Positions 1 to 11,606 of a DNA stretch of 64,000 bases are shown in pieces. Source of the DNA: Odobenus rosmarus divergens (Eukaryota > Chordata > Mammalia > Carnivora > Odobenidae); NCBI RefSeq assembly GCF_000321225.1, contig NW_004450287.1:1407171-1471170 (forward strand), given 5' to 3'. How positions within the stretch are numbered: position 1 is the stretch's first letter; each line of letters starts with the position of its first letter. A program made the position numbers and the translations under genes. A model generated the notes under the pieces. The model did no database searches and had not been told where the DNA came from. It saw only the letters and a program-made list of their open reading frames with translations.

Positions 1-80
1 ATGGGGCTCCATCCCAGGACCCTGGGATCATGACCTGAGCCGAAGGCAGACGCTTAACGACTGAGCCACCCAGGTGCCCC
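1..80 (-). mobile_element. SINEC, cut by the window start
   Basis: The 5' half of a tRNA-derived carnivore SINE in reverse orientation, ending in gagccacccaggtgcccc. The rest lies before position 1. Confidence 0.9.
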
Positions 81-221
81 TGGCCGACTGTGGGCTTGCC
101 AGACCTCTCTCTTACCCCCATTCCCATGTCCTCACCACTGACAGCCTCTAGCTGTCATTTAATCACTGGGTGGCCCCTCTAGACATCTGTATTTGCACCT
201 GCTCGCCTCAAGTATTTGTAC

Positions 222-330
222 TTTTTTTTTTTTTTTTTAAGTAGGCTACACGTCCAACATGGGGCTTAAACTCACAACCCTTTAGACCAAGAATCGCATG
301 TTCTACCTAAGGAGCCATCTAGGCACGCCC
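222..330 (-). mobile_element. Short SINEC variant
   Basis: Poly-T start, aagtaggct, then a diverged SINE head ending in ggcacgcccc. This is the short subtype that lacks the CT-rich middle; it is old and divergent. Confidence 0.75.
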
Positions 331-3251
331 CAAGTATCTGTTAGATGCTCCACCAGCACAGGAGGGAGCCTGGCAGATGTGGGGTAGAAGTGCTCCTAGC
401 AGCTGGTGCAGGAAGGTGACCTTCACCAGCAGTGTGAAGATGTAGGTAGGTGAGTCACATAGGAGATGAGGAAAACAGCCAATCAGGAGCAAGGGTTAGG
501 GTTGGCTGGGATATTTGTTTTCTGGGCAGCAGACAAACAGTAACAACAAATAAAACAGGGAGACCAAAGGAGAAGGAAAAGAAAAAAAAAATAGGGCTCA
601 TTGAAGGGCAAAATATGCCAGTAAGGGCAAACCGAAGACGTAGGGGAAATGACAACCATGAGCAAATGATTACTCTCCCTGGCTTTCACCTGCAAAATGG
701 GCATGTGTTTCCTAGAGAACACTCATGAGTGTAAGAGGCAGTATAATGAAAGGGGGCACCATACTGCCTGGGTTTTCATAGATTATAGAGGATGGTGTGC
801 TAACTCCTGAATGTAGGTGTGGCTGCTTCACTTCATGCTCTAGGAAGTTTAAAAAAAAAAAACAAAACAGCAAAAGCATCATTTTTTTTTTTCCTGGATA
901 AAATTCTACTTTTTTTGGCCCTGTAGTCTTTGGGCATTGAAAATGAGGTTTTTTGTTTTTTTTTTAATGTGACAGTGTTTCTCTTCCCAGTGACTTGTGG
1001 GCCACCTGGTCCCACAGCGGTTATGTAGGGCCTACAAAAGATGCACCTACACAGGATGACAACTTGCACTTCCAAAGTAAGTGACTTTACCGTTCTCATA
1101 ATCCTAGCAGGGGTTCTGGCTCCGCCTCAGCTGGGTTCAGAGCTTGGCTGTGTGTGCACCTGGCAGGGAGATCACCATCTACGTGAATGGGCTTATTCAA
1201 TGTCATAAGGCCTTAACAACTATTCCAGTTCTCTCCCGTCCAAGGATATGATAAAATTGTGCTTTCACGTTGCCCAGAGTTCAGGCATGCCCATGGGACT
1301 TTCTTTAGCTGAGGAAACGCATTTAGAGGTGATTTGTGTCAAATCAAGCAGCTGCCTAACCACAGAAGCCATAAGGGCACGTCAAGATGCTTCATCAGCT
1401 TGCTTTCCTGGCTGACTCAGATGAGCAGAGACCCCCTAACAACCTGCACTGAACACACAGGAGACCCAAGGAGCAAACTTGTGATGCTATAGCACTGTTC
1501 GTTTTGTTTGTTACTGCCGCATAACTTGGCCTACCCTGACTGAGGTGATATTTTAGAGTTTTGTTTTATTTTGTTTTGCAATTGAAGGAGAGAGTTTTTG
1601 CTTGCTTCTCTTGCTTCTTTTGTGGAGGGAAGATGGGGAGAGTGGAAGGGACAAGGACATTGGAAGGAGGTGGCATGGACCTGTTCTCTAGCTAGGCCCT
1701 TAGTCTGGTTGGAGGCCCCAGTGGAGAAAGAAGTTGAGCTGGAAGCTAAACAAACTCTTTTCATGGGTGATTTTCAGAGTCTTGCCATAAGTTCTCAGAC
1801 CTAAGTGACAACATGGTGCTTTGAAATCAGGAAAGGGCCATACTCCCACCTTTCCCCCAGGACCCAGCAGTGCTGTGACATCTCAGAGACTGGTGGGGAG
1901 GATCTTGACACAGCTTCTCCTTTTCAGACATCGGTATTTCTACGGGGGGATGGGGGGGTGAGGGGGCAGCAAAGGCAGGTATGGTGTCCTGACGTGACAG
2001 CAGGAACAGGCAAACATGGGTAGATTTGGGATTGGACACACCTGAGATATCCCCCTGGAGATACCCAGAAGTAACTGGGGGGAGTTTGGGGAGGAGCAGC
2101 TAAGGGCTGGGTGTTGTGCTGTTAATGCTAAGAGCTGCTATCATTTGGAATTAATATTAACGGGACCTCCTATGTACATGCAGGCTCGGGAGGTGTGGAG
2201 ACATTTGGTCACATAATTAGTCAGCTGTGTTGGTACAGCAGGGCCTGAGGCACGGTGGCAAACGGGTGACAATATTGATCTTTTTCACTGACTATCAGCT
2301 TTACCCTGTCATTTTTCCACGTTTGCTATCTGGCAACATGGGTCAGTGTATATTTTGTCCAGCAGACAAACTGAATGCGTGACATATTCATTTCATGAGG
2401 AAGAAAACCAAAATGCTTAACATTATTTTATAAACCACTGTAATTTCTAGACTTCATTACAGGATCAATTTTCCTTTTTCTTTTTTCTGTCAACATGGAA
2501 AACAGCATTTATTCTCTTTATAATCAATGGCAATTTTCTTTTGGGGAGAGAGTTTGGGAGGCGGTTTAGCAAACTACATTGACCTGGGCTATGAAATGAC
2601 TTTAAAAAGTCACCATATACTCCCAGACAGACAAAGTGCTATCGAAGCACAGGTATCTTTGTGAGGCTACATGATGACAAAAAATAGACTATTTTGTTAT
2701 AATTAAACTTAAATTGGGCTGGGGGAGTTCCATTTTAACACCCTTCACTAACCCACAAATTCAGTCGTGCTGCCTCAGGGATGTTATTAACAGCTTACAT
2801 TCATCTTAGGGTATCCGACCCCAGAAGGCGACCTGAGAGGATTAATTCCTTGCCTCTCTTCTCTATTTTATTATCTTTGTCCCTGGCTTTAGGCGGTAGT
2901 GCGGAATTTCCTGGTGGCACCTGCAGTTATGACCCTGGCTTTGAGAATCCATTAATTCCTCTCCATCGGCTTGGATTGATAGCTTGGGCAACTCTGGGCA
3001 CCATGGTTTTGTGCACAGCAGAGCCATCTTCCTATTGAAATGTAATATAAAAATCTGGGACAATGTCAACATGGAAAATAGCATTTATTCTCTTTATAGT
3101 CAATGGAAAATTATTGTATTTCTTAATAAGGTCACATCTCCTTCGAATATTATAACTTAACACTTACAAAGATCTTTCCGATAAATTAACATGGTTTCTC
3201 ACCCCAAAATGGTGAAGTCCTGATTCTTGCTCGAGGTCACCAATTAGTAGC
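331..3251. other. Intergenic, no gene seen
   Basis: Mostly unique sequence with T-runs near 890 and 960, an LTR-like end at about 1490-1560 (ttgtttgttactgccgcata) and the 42-nt repeat pair. Open frames are short and match nothing. Confidence 0.6.
2489..3106 (+). repeat. Pair of 42-nt direct repeats
   Basis: The segments 2489-2530 and 3065-3106 begin gtcaacatggaaaa and end tcaatgg. They differ at only two positions; flanks do not match and no mobile-element hallmark is present. Confidence 0.85.
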
Positions 3252-3264
3252 AGAGATGGAATTC

Positions 3265-3474
3265 TTTTTTTTAAAGATTTTATTTATTTATTTATTTATT
3301 TATTTGAGAGAGTGAGAGAGAGAGAGAGAGCACAAGCAGGGGGAGTGGCAGGCAGAAGGAGAAGCAGACTCCCTGCTGAGCAAGGAGCCCGATGCCTGAC
3401 TTGATCCCAGGAACCTGGGATCATGACCTGAGCCTAAGGCAGACGCTTAAGGACTGAGCCATGCAGGTGTCCCC
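3265..3474 (-). mobile_element. SINEC with TSD
   Basis: A full-length reversed SINE with (TTTA)n tail and GA repeat. It is flanked by agagatggaattc (3252-3264) and agagatagaattc (3475-3487). Confidence 0.93.
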
Positions 3475-3934
3475 AGAGATAGAATTCAAACTCAGGACTT
3501 CATGCTCCTTTACTATCCCCAACCCCCTTCACTTGGGGAGCATTGTAAAGTAATTAAGGGGTGACATTTTCTACAATACTTTTAAGTTGCCACACTGTTA
3601 TTTTGCTTCTAGAGAAAGGATTACAGAAAAAATTTTTCTGCTTTGATGTAAAGTACAATGGCATGCTACTAATGCATGGATGTTATATTTCCCTAAAAAA
3701 TTGCTCTCTTTCTTACATTGGCAAAGCAAGCCTGCATCTCTATGGTCCACTCTACAGATTTACCCCCAAATCTAGTTTCTGGAAAGATACTACATACAAC
3801 CAGATATCTGGGATCTGACAATGAAGGATAATATATATATGTATATATAAAGTAAATAGTTGCTTGGCTATCACTTCATCGAAACCCTTCCTTATTAGTT
3901 CTAAAGAGAATTATTATCATAGACTATTAGCAAA

Positions 3935-4145
3935 ACCCATTTACTGAGTGACTGTTCTGGGGCCAAGCATGGGACTCAGCCTGGTGTCCATCTGCTGACG
4001 TTTAATGCTCACAGTGACCCATGACGTCAGTACTAGGTTAGTCCCATTTTACTGATGAAGAACTGAGGCTTACGGAGCTTTCGTAATCTAAGTTGTGCAG
4101 CAAGCAAGCGGCTGAGTGGTATTCACAACCACACCGTTGATTTTA
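3935..4145 (-). repeat. MIR SINE
   Basis: The block cccattttactgatgaagaactgagg is the reverse of the MIR core; preceded by ttactgagtgactgtt. Confidence 0.75.
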
Positions 4146-5439
4146 CTCGTGTCCCTGAGGAAGGCTCATTTCTGAGGGAAAAAAAAATGATTTCCACAAA
4201 TTAAAAATTGAACCAACCCAGAAATGAGTTGAAGAAACCAATGTAACCTATGTAACAGATTTAAACTTTGCTTTTCGGAAGCTGGCTTCAATGGAGACCT
4301 GTTAATCTTGTCGATTTCCTTAGAAAATTACTTTGCAGCAAAGCCTCAAGACTCTGTGTATGAAACATTTCAAACAAGCTAGACCCAGTCTGCCTTTAGC
4401 CAGGCACAAATTGTACAATTTATAGGGGGAAAAACCCTGTAAATTAAGCCAAAGCAACGTGAAACATTTTCCATTTGAAGAAAAGCTAGCCACTTAATAT
4501 ATTTTCTAGCTACGGGGTCTTGACCCTTTGAGGATGTTGAAAGGGAAGGAATAACAGGATTGATTGAGGAAAGGGAAGAACATCAACTTTACAAAGGTTG
4601 TGGCAGATTAGACGGCATTATGATGCCCGTCATGACTTCCTCCTGCCAAAATGAGATTCATTAAAGAAAACTCTTCACTAAATTAAAACTCTCCTCACCA
4701 GTCTCCTCCCCTCCAGATGTTAACAACGCGCCGCTGTTTGACAACATGGCTGTGGGTAGTCGGCGGAAATGCGTCATCACGTTCTAATAGGAGGGATGAC
4801 GAGAAGCGCTGGGAAATATTTTAGTTACTTGAACCCAAAATGATGCCAAGAGCTGACTGACTGATGTTTCCTGTCGGGAATCCGCAAGGAGATGGCGCGA
4901 CGCTCTCACTCTGAGGGCCACCTGCTCGCCAGTTGAGATGGGGTCGTTGCTGCGCCAGCGAGAGGCCCAGATGCCCTTCTGATTCCCTCCCTGAACGGTG
5001 ACGAGATGACTCAGGGAGTGGCAGCAAGGAGGAGCACTTGGCTCAGAGAGCGTCAGGCCCTTTGGTGACCTGTAGTCTTTCGCAGATTGACCCGCAGGGT
5101 AGCTCGTGCTCTGGGACAGAGCAACAACTCCGGCGGCCCATTTCAGTGTATGGGAAATGGCAGAAAACGGAACTCTCCCCATCAAACAAGAACATACTCA
5201 CGGTTCTGCTGTGCTGAGTGCTCTCTCAAAGGGCACATCTGGGTAGCGAGGCCACGGAAGGACACGGCCCCTGGCCAGGGCGGCAGGTGCCTGCACCGGG
5301 AAGAAGAGAGTGGGGGTCACAAATCTTGTATTCCATCTCATTCGGAGGGGGAGATTAGAGTGCACCCCTCTGTCACCTAAATCCCAGGGAATAAGAGTGT
5401 CGATACCAGTCCCATTAACATTTCTTTGCTTGAATCTTT
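4146..5439. other. Intergenic, no gene seen
   Basis: Unique sequence, moderately CpG-containing at 4730-5300. The 133- and 97-codon frames there lie on opposite strands and overlap, with no recognisable motif. Confidence 0.55.
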
Positions 5440-5575
5440 GACTAGACCACCAGGTCCTTAAAAGCAGGGACATGACTTGTTTAATTAAATTCCCAAATGC
5501 TAGTTTAGTTCTTGGCCCACAACAGGAACATAAATATTTTGAAGGAATGAACGAATGAATGAATGTTTAGGCCTG
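5440..5575 (+). repeat. L2 3' end
   Basis: Sense L2 tail with agcagggacatgacttg and a GAAT repeat end (gaatgaacgaatgaatg). Confidence 0.75.
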
Positions 5576-5846
5576 AGTTGAAAATTGAGGAGGCCACTTT
5601 CTTCATTCTCTCTCTCTCTTTTTTTTCTTCACTCTCTTTGAGGATGCTTTGGTCAGCCAGGGTCCAGGGGGTGCCTCTTGCTAGGGTAGAGTCATTACCC
5701 TTAGGAGACTAGGTGTGTCCCGTATACAAGTGGCAGGGAGACTTGGGGTGGGCTGCTTTGCTCACTCTGCCCCAGGGCTTAGGGGAGAAGGGACTCTTGT
5801 AGTTTTAAATTCGTCCTGAAGCCAATCTGGGGCTGAAACTCAAGTC

Positions 5847-6915
5847 AGAGTTCTCAACCTTTGCTGAATCTTAGAAGCTACTGGAACTATTTAAAACAAC
5901 ACCAGAAGGGACGCCTGGGTGGCTCAGTCGGTTCAGTGTCTGCCTTCGTTCGGCTCAGGTCATGATCCCAGGGTTCCCAGAGGCCCCCATCGCGTCGGCT
6001 CCCTGCTCAGTGGGGAGCCTGCTTCTCCCTCTTCCCCCTGCTCATGCTCGCGTGCTTTCTCTCTCAAATAAATAAAATCTTAAAACAAAACAAAACAAAA
6101 ACACCACCAGGATCCTACCCCCGACTAATTAAATCAGAACCTGGGCTGGTGATACCAAAGTGAATGAATACTTTATACACACCTCTAGTGTGCGGCCTGA
6201 GTTGGGGGCAACAGCTCCCGTGGTTCTCAGCTTAGTGATGTGTTTGAATCACTCGTGAATGTTCCCAGTGTGTAAATACTTGACCCTGTTTCCAGAGGTG
6301 GGAGTCAGGGGATTCAGCTTGGGTTCACCCTTCTGTATGGACACAGGGTTTTGAAAAACATCAAGGATTGAAGAGAACTTTTTGGCTGGGGGTCTGCCTT
6401 CCAAAGAACAATCTGGGGTGCTTGTTAAGACCACACATTCCTAGGTCCTCCCAATATTTCCTGAACCTGACTCTAACACAGGGGCGTAGGAATCCGTAGT
6501 TTTGGAGTAGTGCTGCAGGTGATTCTCATGAATAGGAAATTATCCTAGATTGGTGTTTCTCAGAGTGTGGCCCTCAGGCCGGCAGCATCAGGACAACCTG
6601 AGAACTTGTTAAATACAAATTTGGGGGCCCTACTTTAGATCCTACTGAATCAGAAACTCTCGGGGTAAGGCCCAGCATTTAAGCAGCCCTGTAGGTGATC
6701 CTGATGCCCACTGGAGCCCGAGCACCACTGCTGTAGTTCCCTGCTTCTCAAAATGTGGAACCCACACAAATGCTGGGCCTTGCCTGGGAGCTGGTTAAAA
6801 ATGCAGACTCTCAGCCCCCTCCCTCACCCCCTCCCCCAGATCTAATGAGCCAGAGTTTCCATGTTAAAGATATCCCCAAGTGATTCATATTGCACATTAC
6901 AGTTTGAGAGAGTTC
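5847..6915. mobile_element. Run of about four MER5-type hAT fragments
   Basis: Successive fragments at about 5847-6190 (holding the SINEC), 6220-6545, 6547-6735 and 6738-6915. Each has MER5 features such as gttctcaa ends, aacttgttaaa and aatcagaaactct. The last two are the clearest. Confidence 0.7.
5908..6101 (+). mobile_element. SINEC inside a MER5-type element
   Basis: Forward SINE from gggacgcctgggtggctcag to an A-rich tail with AAAAC repeats. It splits a MER5-like hAT fragment; imperfect flanking copies of acaccag are visible. Confidence 0.9.
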
Positions 6916-7199
6916 TGCTTATTAACAAAATAAATATCACTTCACTGTGGAAAAAGAAAAATGTAAACTCCTTTAATGAGGAGCAGAATCCCAAAGTCAG
7001 TCATATGTCTCTACTTAATTAAAGAGAAACGGAAACAGATCCTTGGACCTGTACTAATATAATCAATAGATCCCAGCATTGTGTTATTAATTTGGCTTAA
7101 GTAAAGGGTTCAAGTAAGATTAAATATGAAGATCCTCTAACTCCTGTCCTGTATTGGTTGTTCTTTCCCCAGTTTTTCCTCATTCAATATAGAGTCTAT

Positions 7200-7560
7200 C
7201 AAATTATTTTACTATATTAACTTATATACATGTAAAGGTATGAGCTAGAGAGAGGGGAGGAGAGGGAGAGATTGGATTGAGAGAGGTACTGTAAGGAATC
7301 GGCTCACATGATGATCGTGAGACTGGCAAGTCCAAAACCTGAAGGGCAGCCTAGAAATTCCAGCGAGAGTTGATGTTGCAGTCTTGACTCCAAAGGTGGT
7401 CTGGAGGCACATTCCTTCCTTCTTGGAGGAGGTCAGTCATTTTTCTCTTAAGGCCTTCAACTGATTGGATGAGACCCACCCATATTATGGAGGGTAATAT
7501 ACTCAAAGTCTACTGACTTAAATCTGCCTTCAATGGTTTCTGACAGTTGCAACTAAAAAC
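7200..7560 (-). mobile_element. MLT2-like LTR fragment
   Basis: Reverse complement of the same LTR type: ggaatcggctcacatgatg, ggcaagtccaaaacctg, aaggccttcaactgattgg. It is truncated before the LTR start. Confidence 0.82.
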
Positions 7561-8204
7561 ACTCTTCATATTTGTGGGTCTTTATTTATCTTCCACATTG
7601 CCCCTTGGGGTTTGAATCAACTCAGCCTGAACTCCAGTTTCAAGGCCTGAGTCAGTCAAAAGTCCTTTTTACTCTCTTTTCAATTTGCCAACCTACTTCC
7701 TCGAGGCTTCATCTGCTCCACTTCTGGGTCCAAAAGGGCCAGTGGAGTCAGAGCCCCTGCTGTCTGGAAAGACAAATTCAGACCAGGCAGAGGCAATGGA
7801 ACCACTGTCTTGAGGATTGACGCCTTTTAATTTGAAGGCGTTTCCCGTTAGGGCATTATGTTTAAAACGAGATCAGTGATTTCTGATGGTAGTAGGGAGG
7901 TAATTTTGCAAAGGCAAGACTCTGAAGATAGTGTAGTTTTGCCTGGCTTAAAGAGAGAAGAGAGATTTAATTTATGAGAGGGTGGGTAAGTGTGGTCCTT
8001 TAGAGCTGCCTGGATTTTTGCTTTGGCGTGTCTTCGTTGCCATGCACATGCTCACCTAAGCCACCACCATTGGGGAGGAATCCCTGGCTGCTGAAAGTCA
8101 TGCAAAACACTATGCAAATGACAGCGATTCTGGCAATGCAATCCAACCACCATTTGTGTAGGTGGGTGATGCTTTCAGGGGGGACTCTGTGCCAGAATCT
8201 TGAA

Positions 8205-8660
8205 TACTACCATTCTGTTGATCCTCAATTGTCACAGAGTTGGCCCCTTCAAGCTGGCTCCCGTGTCCTTTTGCCATGGCTCTGTCGTTCATTCTTCAAG
8301 CATTTCTCTGATTTTTGGTCCAACAAGATGTTCTAGGTTCATCCTGTACTTTCTCTGCATCAGCCTTGCAATCAGCCATTTCTGTAAGGAATCCTGGTTT
8401 ATTTTGAAGGAAATGGTATTTAAAACAGGGTCTGGGTGCTGATATGCTCATTACCATTGGGTTGTGCTTACTGGAGTGTGCTCGTTACTCCCTGGCCCCT
8501 TCAGTAGACAGAGCTAGGGCACACAAACACACACACACTCTCTCTCTCTCTCACACACACACACCCACCCCCACACACACCCATATATGTTTCTGTATCT
8601 AAACATATCTATCTATCTATCTATCAAAAAACATATGGTCACACTGATATTCACAATGTC
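8205..8660. mobile_element. Probable ancient L1-related fragment
   Basis: Blocks such as aagctggctcccgtgtcc, ttctaggttcatcctgtac and caatcagccatttctg resemble a widely dispersed old L1-type repeat. It ends in a compound microsatellite. Family and orientation were not settled. Confidence 0.45.
8518..8626. repeat. Compound microsatellite (CA)n, (TC)n, (ATCT)n
   Basis: Runs of cacaca, tctctc, a second CA run and five ATCT units, likely length-polymorphic. Confidence 0.95.
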
Positions 8661-8688
8661 CCGGCGTTTGAGCTGGCTCCCATTATAC

Positions 8689-8895
8689 TTTTTTTTTTTT
8701 TTTTTTTAAGATTTTCTGTATTTATTTGAGAGGAGAGAGGGGGAGAGAGAGAGCATGAAGTGGGGAGAAGAGGGTGAGGGACAAGCAGACTCCTCGCTGA
8801 GCAAGGAGCCCAATGCGGGGCTCGATCCCAGGACCCTGAGATCATGACCCGAGGCAAAGACAGATGCCTAGCCAACTGAGCCACCCAGGTGCCCC
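8689..8895 (-). mobile_element. SINEC with TSD
   Basis: A reversed full-length copy with a long poly-T start, flanked by tcccattat on both sides. Confidence 0.92.
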
Positions 8896-9784
8896 TCCCA
8901 TTATCCTTAATATAGTTACTTATTTGATCAATCACCCTATGTGTAACCAATCCCCCATCACCTCAGCCAGTCTTCCAACCCTCCATGTCCCCGGTGGATA
9001 CCTTCTTCACCTGCTTGGGCTCCAAAACCTCCTGAAAGCTGCCCTTTCCACCCCCAAGCATGGGTGCCCTTCTCGCCCTTCTTAGACTGTGACACCCCTT
9101 GCTGAGAAATCCCTTTACGTGGATGGAGGGTTTCTTTTAAGGGAGATAATATCAGAAGTGGTTTTAGAAAGAATTGCTTCCTGGGCCTTTTGTTTTAAGT
9201 GAAAATCATATAAAGCACCGGTGAAGCATTGCGGTCATTTGAAACTGTCAAAGTGGATGTAGACTCCTCTGCGGCTGGATTACCGTGCCACCACGAAAGG
9301 GCTGGAGCTCTTCAGCATGACATAATTTTCAATGTAAATGGGCTTCCGGTGACGATTTTGTCCTTGATGAAACCAAAGGCTGAGCAGGTTGCTCATGCAT
9401 AATTTCTCCTTTGATTTTGTCCATAAAAGCCCAGACCTCTCTCCTAGAGAAGTGTTGTTACTTCCTGTTGTGCCTGTCTTATATTCCTAAAATTGTTTCT
9501 CTTGGTAAGTTGAGCCTTTCTTGCCCTTGAACCCTAACGGAAAATTGCTGATGAGAACCCCCTCTGTCCATGCCAATGTGTGTTGAGTAGACACATTCAG
9601 AGATGGCTGGTTAGTTGAGCATGGAAAGGCATTGAGAGGAAGCCCTGGACACAGCTCCCCATAGCAGATCCCAGATGGCTTCTCTGACTTTCCCAAGCTC
9701 ACAGAGGGGCTGGTGGCACAGGCAGGGCTAGCAGCCTGGTTTCTGCCCTCCACGGTTGACACCCTTACTTCAACGTATCTGGTT
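8896..9784. other. Intergenic, nothing recognised
   Basis: Unique-looking sequence between a SINEC and an MLT2-like LTR. Frames under 100 codons only. Confidence 0.55.
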
Positions 9785-10481
9785 GTGATGGTTACTGTTA
9801 TGTGTCAGCTTAACTGGGGTGCCCAGATGACTGGTTGACTATTATTCTGAGTGTGTCCATGAGGGTGTTTCTAGAAGAAACATTCGAATTGGTGGACTGA
9901 GTAAAGCAGATGGCCTTTCCCAATGTGGGTGGGCATCCTCCAATCTATTGAAAGCCTGAGTAGGACAAAGAGAGGGTTCAATTCTCTCTCTGAGTGCTTG
10001 AGCTGGGACACTGATATTCTCCTATCTTCGGTGCTTCTGGCTCTCAGGCCTTCAGACGTGGACTGGGATCTACACCATCTACACACTACACCATCAGCTT
10101 TCCTGGGTCTCCAGCTGGCAGAAAGCAGATCATGGGACTCTTCAGCCTTCAAAGTCACGTGAGCCAATATCTTTTTTTCCCCAAAGATTTATTTATTTAC
10201 TTATTTGAGAGAGAGAGAGAGAGCTGGGGAAGGGGTTGTGAGGGGGAGAGAGAGCCCTAAGCAGACTCCACGCTGAGCACAGAGTCCGAGCCTGACATGG
10301 GGCTCGATCTTGGACCTTGAGATCACAGCCTGAGCCAAAACCAAGAGTCAGATGCTCAACCAACTGGGCCACTGAGGTACCCCATGTGAGCCAATATCTT
10401 ATAATAAATCTTATAATAATAAAAAATATATGTATATAATCTCCTATTGGTTCTCTCTCTGGAAAACCCTGACTAATACAG
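9785..10481 (+). mobile_element. MLT2-like ERVL LTR, split by SINEC
   Basis: Starts tgatggttactgttatgtgt and ends ccctgactaataca, with gtgggtgggcatcctccaat inside. These are hallmarks of the solitary MLT2-class LTR. A SINEC at 10173-10383 interrupts it. No internal retroviral genes are seen. Confidence 0.85.
10173..10383 (-). mobile_element. SINEC inserted in an MLT2-like LTR
   Basis: A reversed full-length copy flanked by gtgagccaatatct at 10159-10172 and 10386-10399. It splits the LTR whose halves lie on either side. Confidence 0.93.
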
Positions 10482-11121
10482 CAGTCGTTATAAGTTCAGA
10501 CTGAAGGTGGTATAGCATGAATGAGTTTTTACTGAATTTGAGAATCCATGTGAGGAGTAAAAGAATAATTAAATCAAATATTTGGAGGGAAAAATATCAT
10601 ACATGTCAAGGGAGCAAGAATGTGACAGAAACAATTTTAAGGGCAGTCTTCGATTTAGCATATGGCTATTGGAGTAATTTATGGTCAAACGAGGACTGGG
10701 GCGTCAGGTGAAATGTTGCAGGCCAAAGATGAGGCTCTTCAGTCCTGAGGAAGATTGATGTGTCATAAGCCCAAGACAGAATTCAGTGTCTAAAGAGAAA
10801 GCTCATTTTTTGGATATATAAAGTTGTCCAAAAAAAAAAAAAATCCATAAAACACTTTGTTGCTGTTCAGAAACCAAGAGTAGGAAGTAAGTGCAGACCC
10901 TAATAGAAGTGAGGACAGACAATCAGGCCAAAGGGAGGCCTGGGGGTCTGCACACCTTAGTGACGCTCAAGGGTCATTTCAGGGGAGACCAGAAGGAGAC
11001 ATGTTTTGTTTGTATGCTATGCTGTGTAGAAAATAAACAGAACAAAGAAATTTAAATTAAATGACGGCAGCTTGTTACTTTAAAGCCTACATAAAAGGCA
11101 ATTAGAAGGTATGAGTATCAG

Positions 11122-11241
11122 GGGCCCCTGGCTGGCTCAGTTGATAGATAGCTCATGCAACTTTAAATCTCAGGGTTGTGAGTTCGAGCCCCATGTTTTT
11201 AAGTAGAGATTACTTAAAAATAAAATTCTTAAAAAAAAAAA
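11122..11241 (+). mobile_element. Short SINEC variant with long TSD
   Basis: A forward copy of the short subtype without the CT-rich middle, ending in an A-run. The TSD is agaaggtatgagtatcag on the left and the same with gac for gag on the right (11242-11259). Confidence 0.9.
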
Positions 11242-11437
11242 AGAAGGTATGACTATCAGACAGCTGGAAGTTAGAGTTTAACCTATTCTTTAGTTTTACA
11301 AACTTTGTTTAAAAATTATTAATAATTTCACTGCAAAAGCCCATAGTAAAAATTTTAATTGCAGATCCCTATTACAATCCTTTAGTCGCAGTTCCCAATT
11401 CCTCAGAGTCTGAAAACTGAAGTTAAAGAAAAAAAAA

Positions 11438-11606
11438 TTTTTTTAAAAAGATTTTGTTTATTTATTTGCCAGAGAGAAAGAAAGAGAGCAAGCACAAGCA
11501 GGGGGAGTGGCAGGCAGAGGGAGAAGCAGGCTCCTCGCTGAGCAAAGAACCGGATGTGGGACTCGAAGGCAGAGGCTTAACCACCTGAGCCACACAGGTG
11601 TCCCCC
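11438..11606 (-). mobile_element. SINEC, internally deleted
   Basis: Reversed copy with a GA-rich middle. Part of the head is missing: after ggactcga it passes straight to aggcagaggctta. It ends in cacaggtgtcccc. Confidence 0.88.

Noticed and set aside
491..506. Two telomere-like units (ttaggg) in a row
   Set aside because: Only about two units; far too short for an interstitial telomeric repeat.
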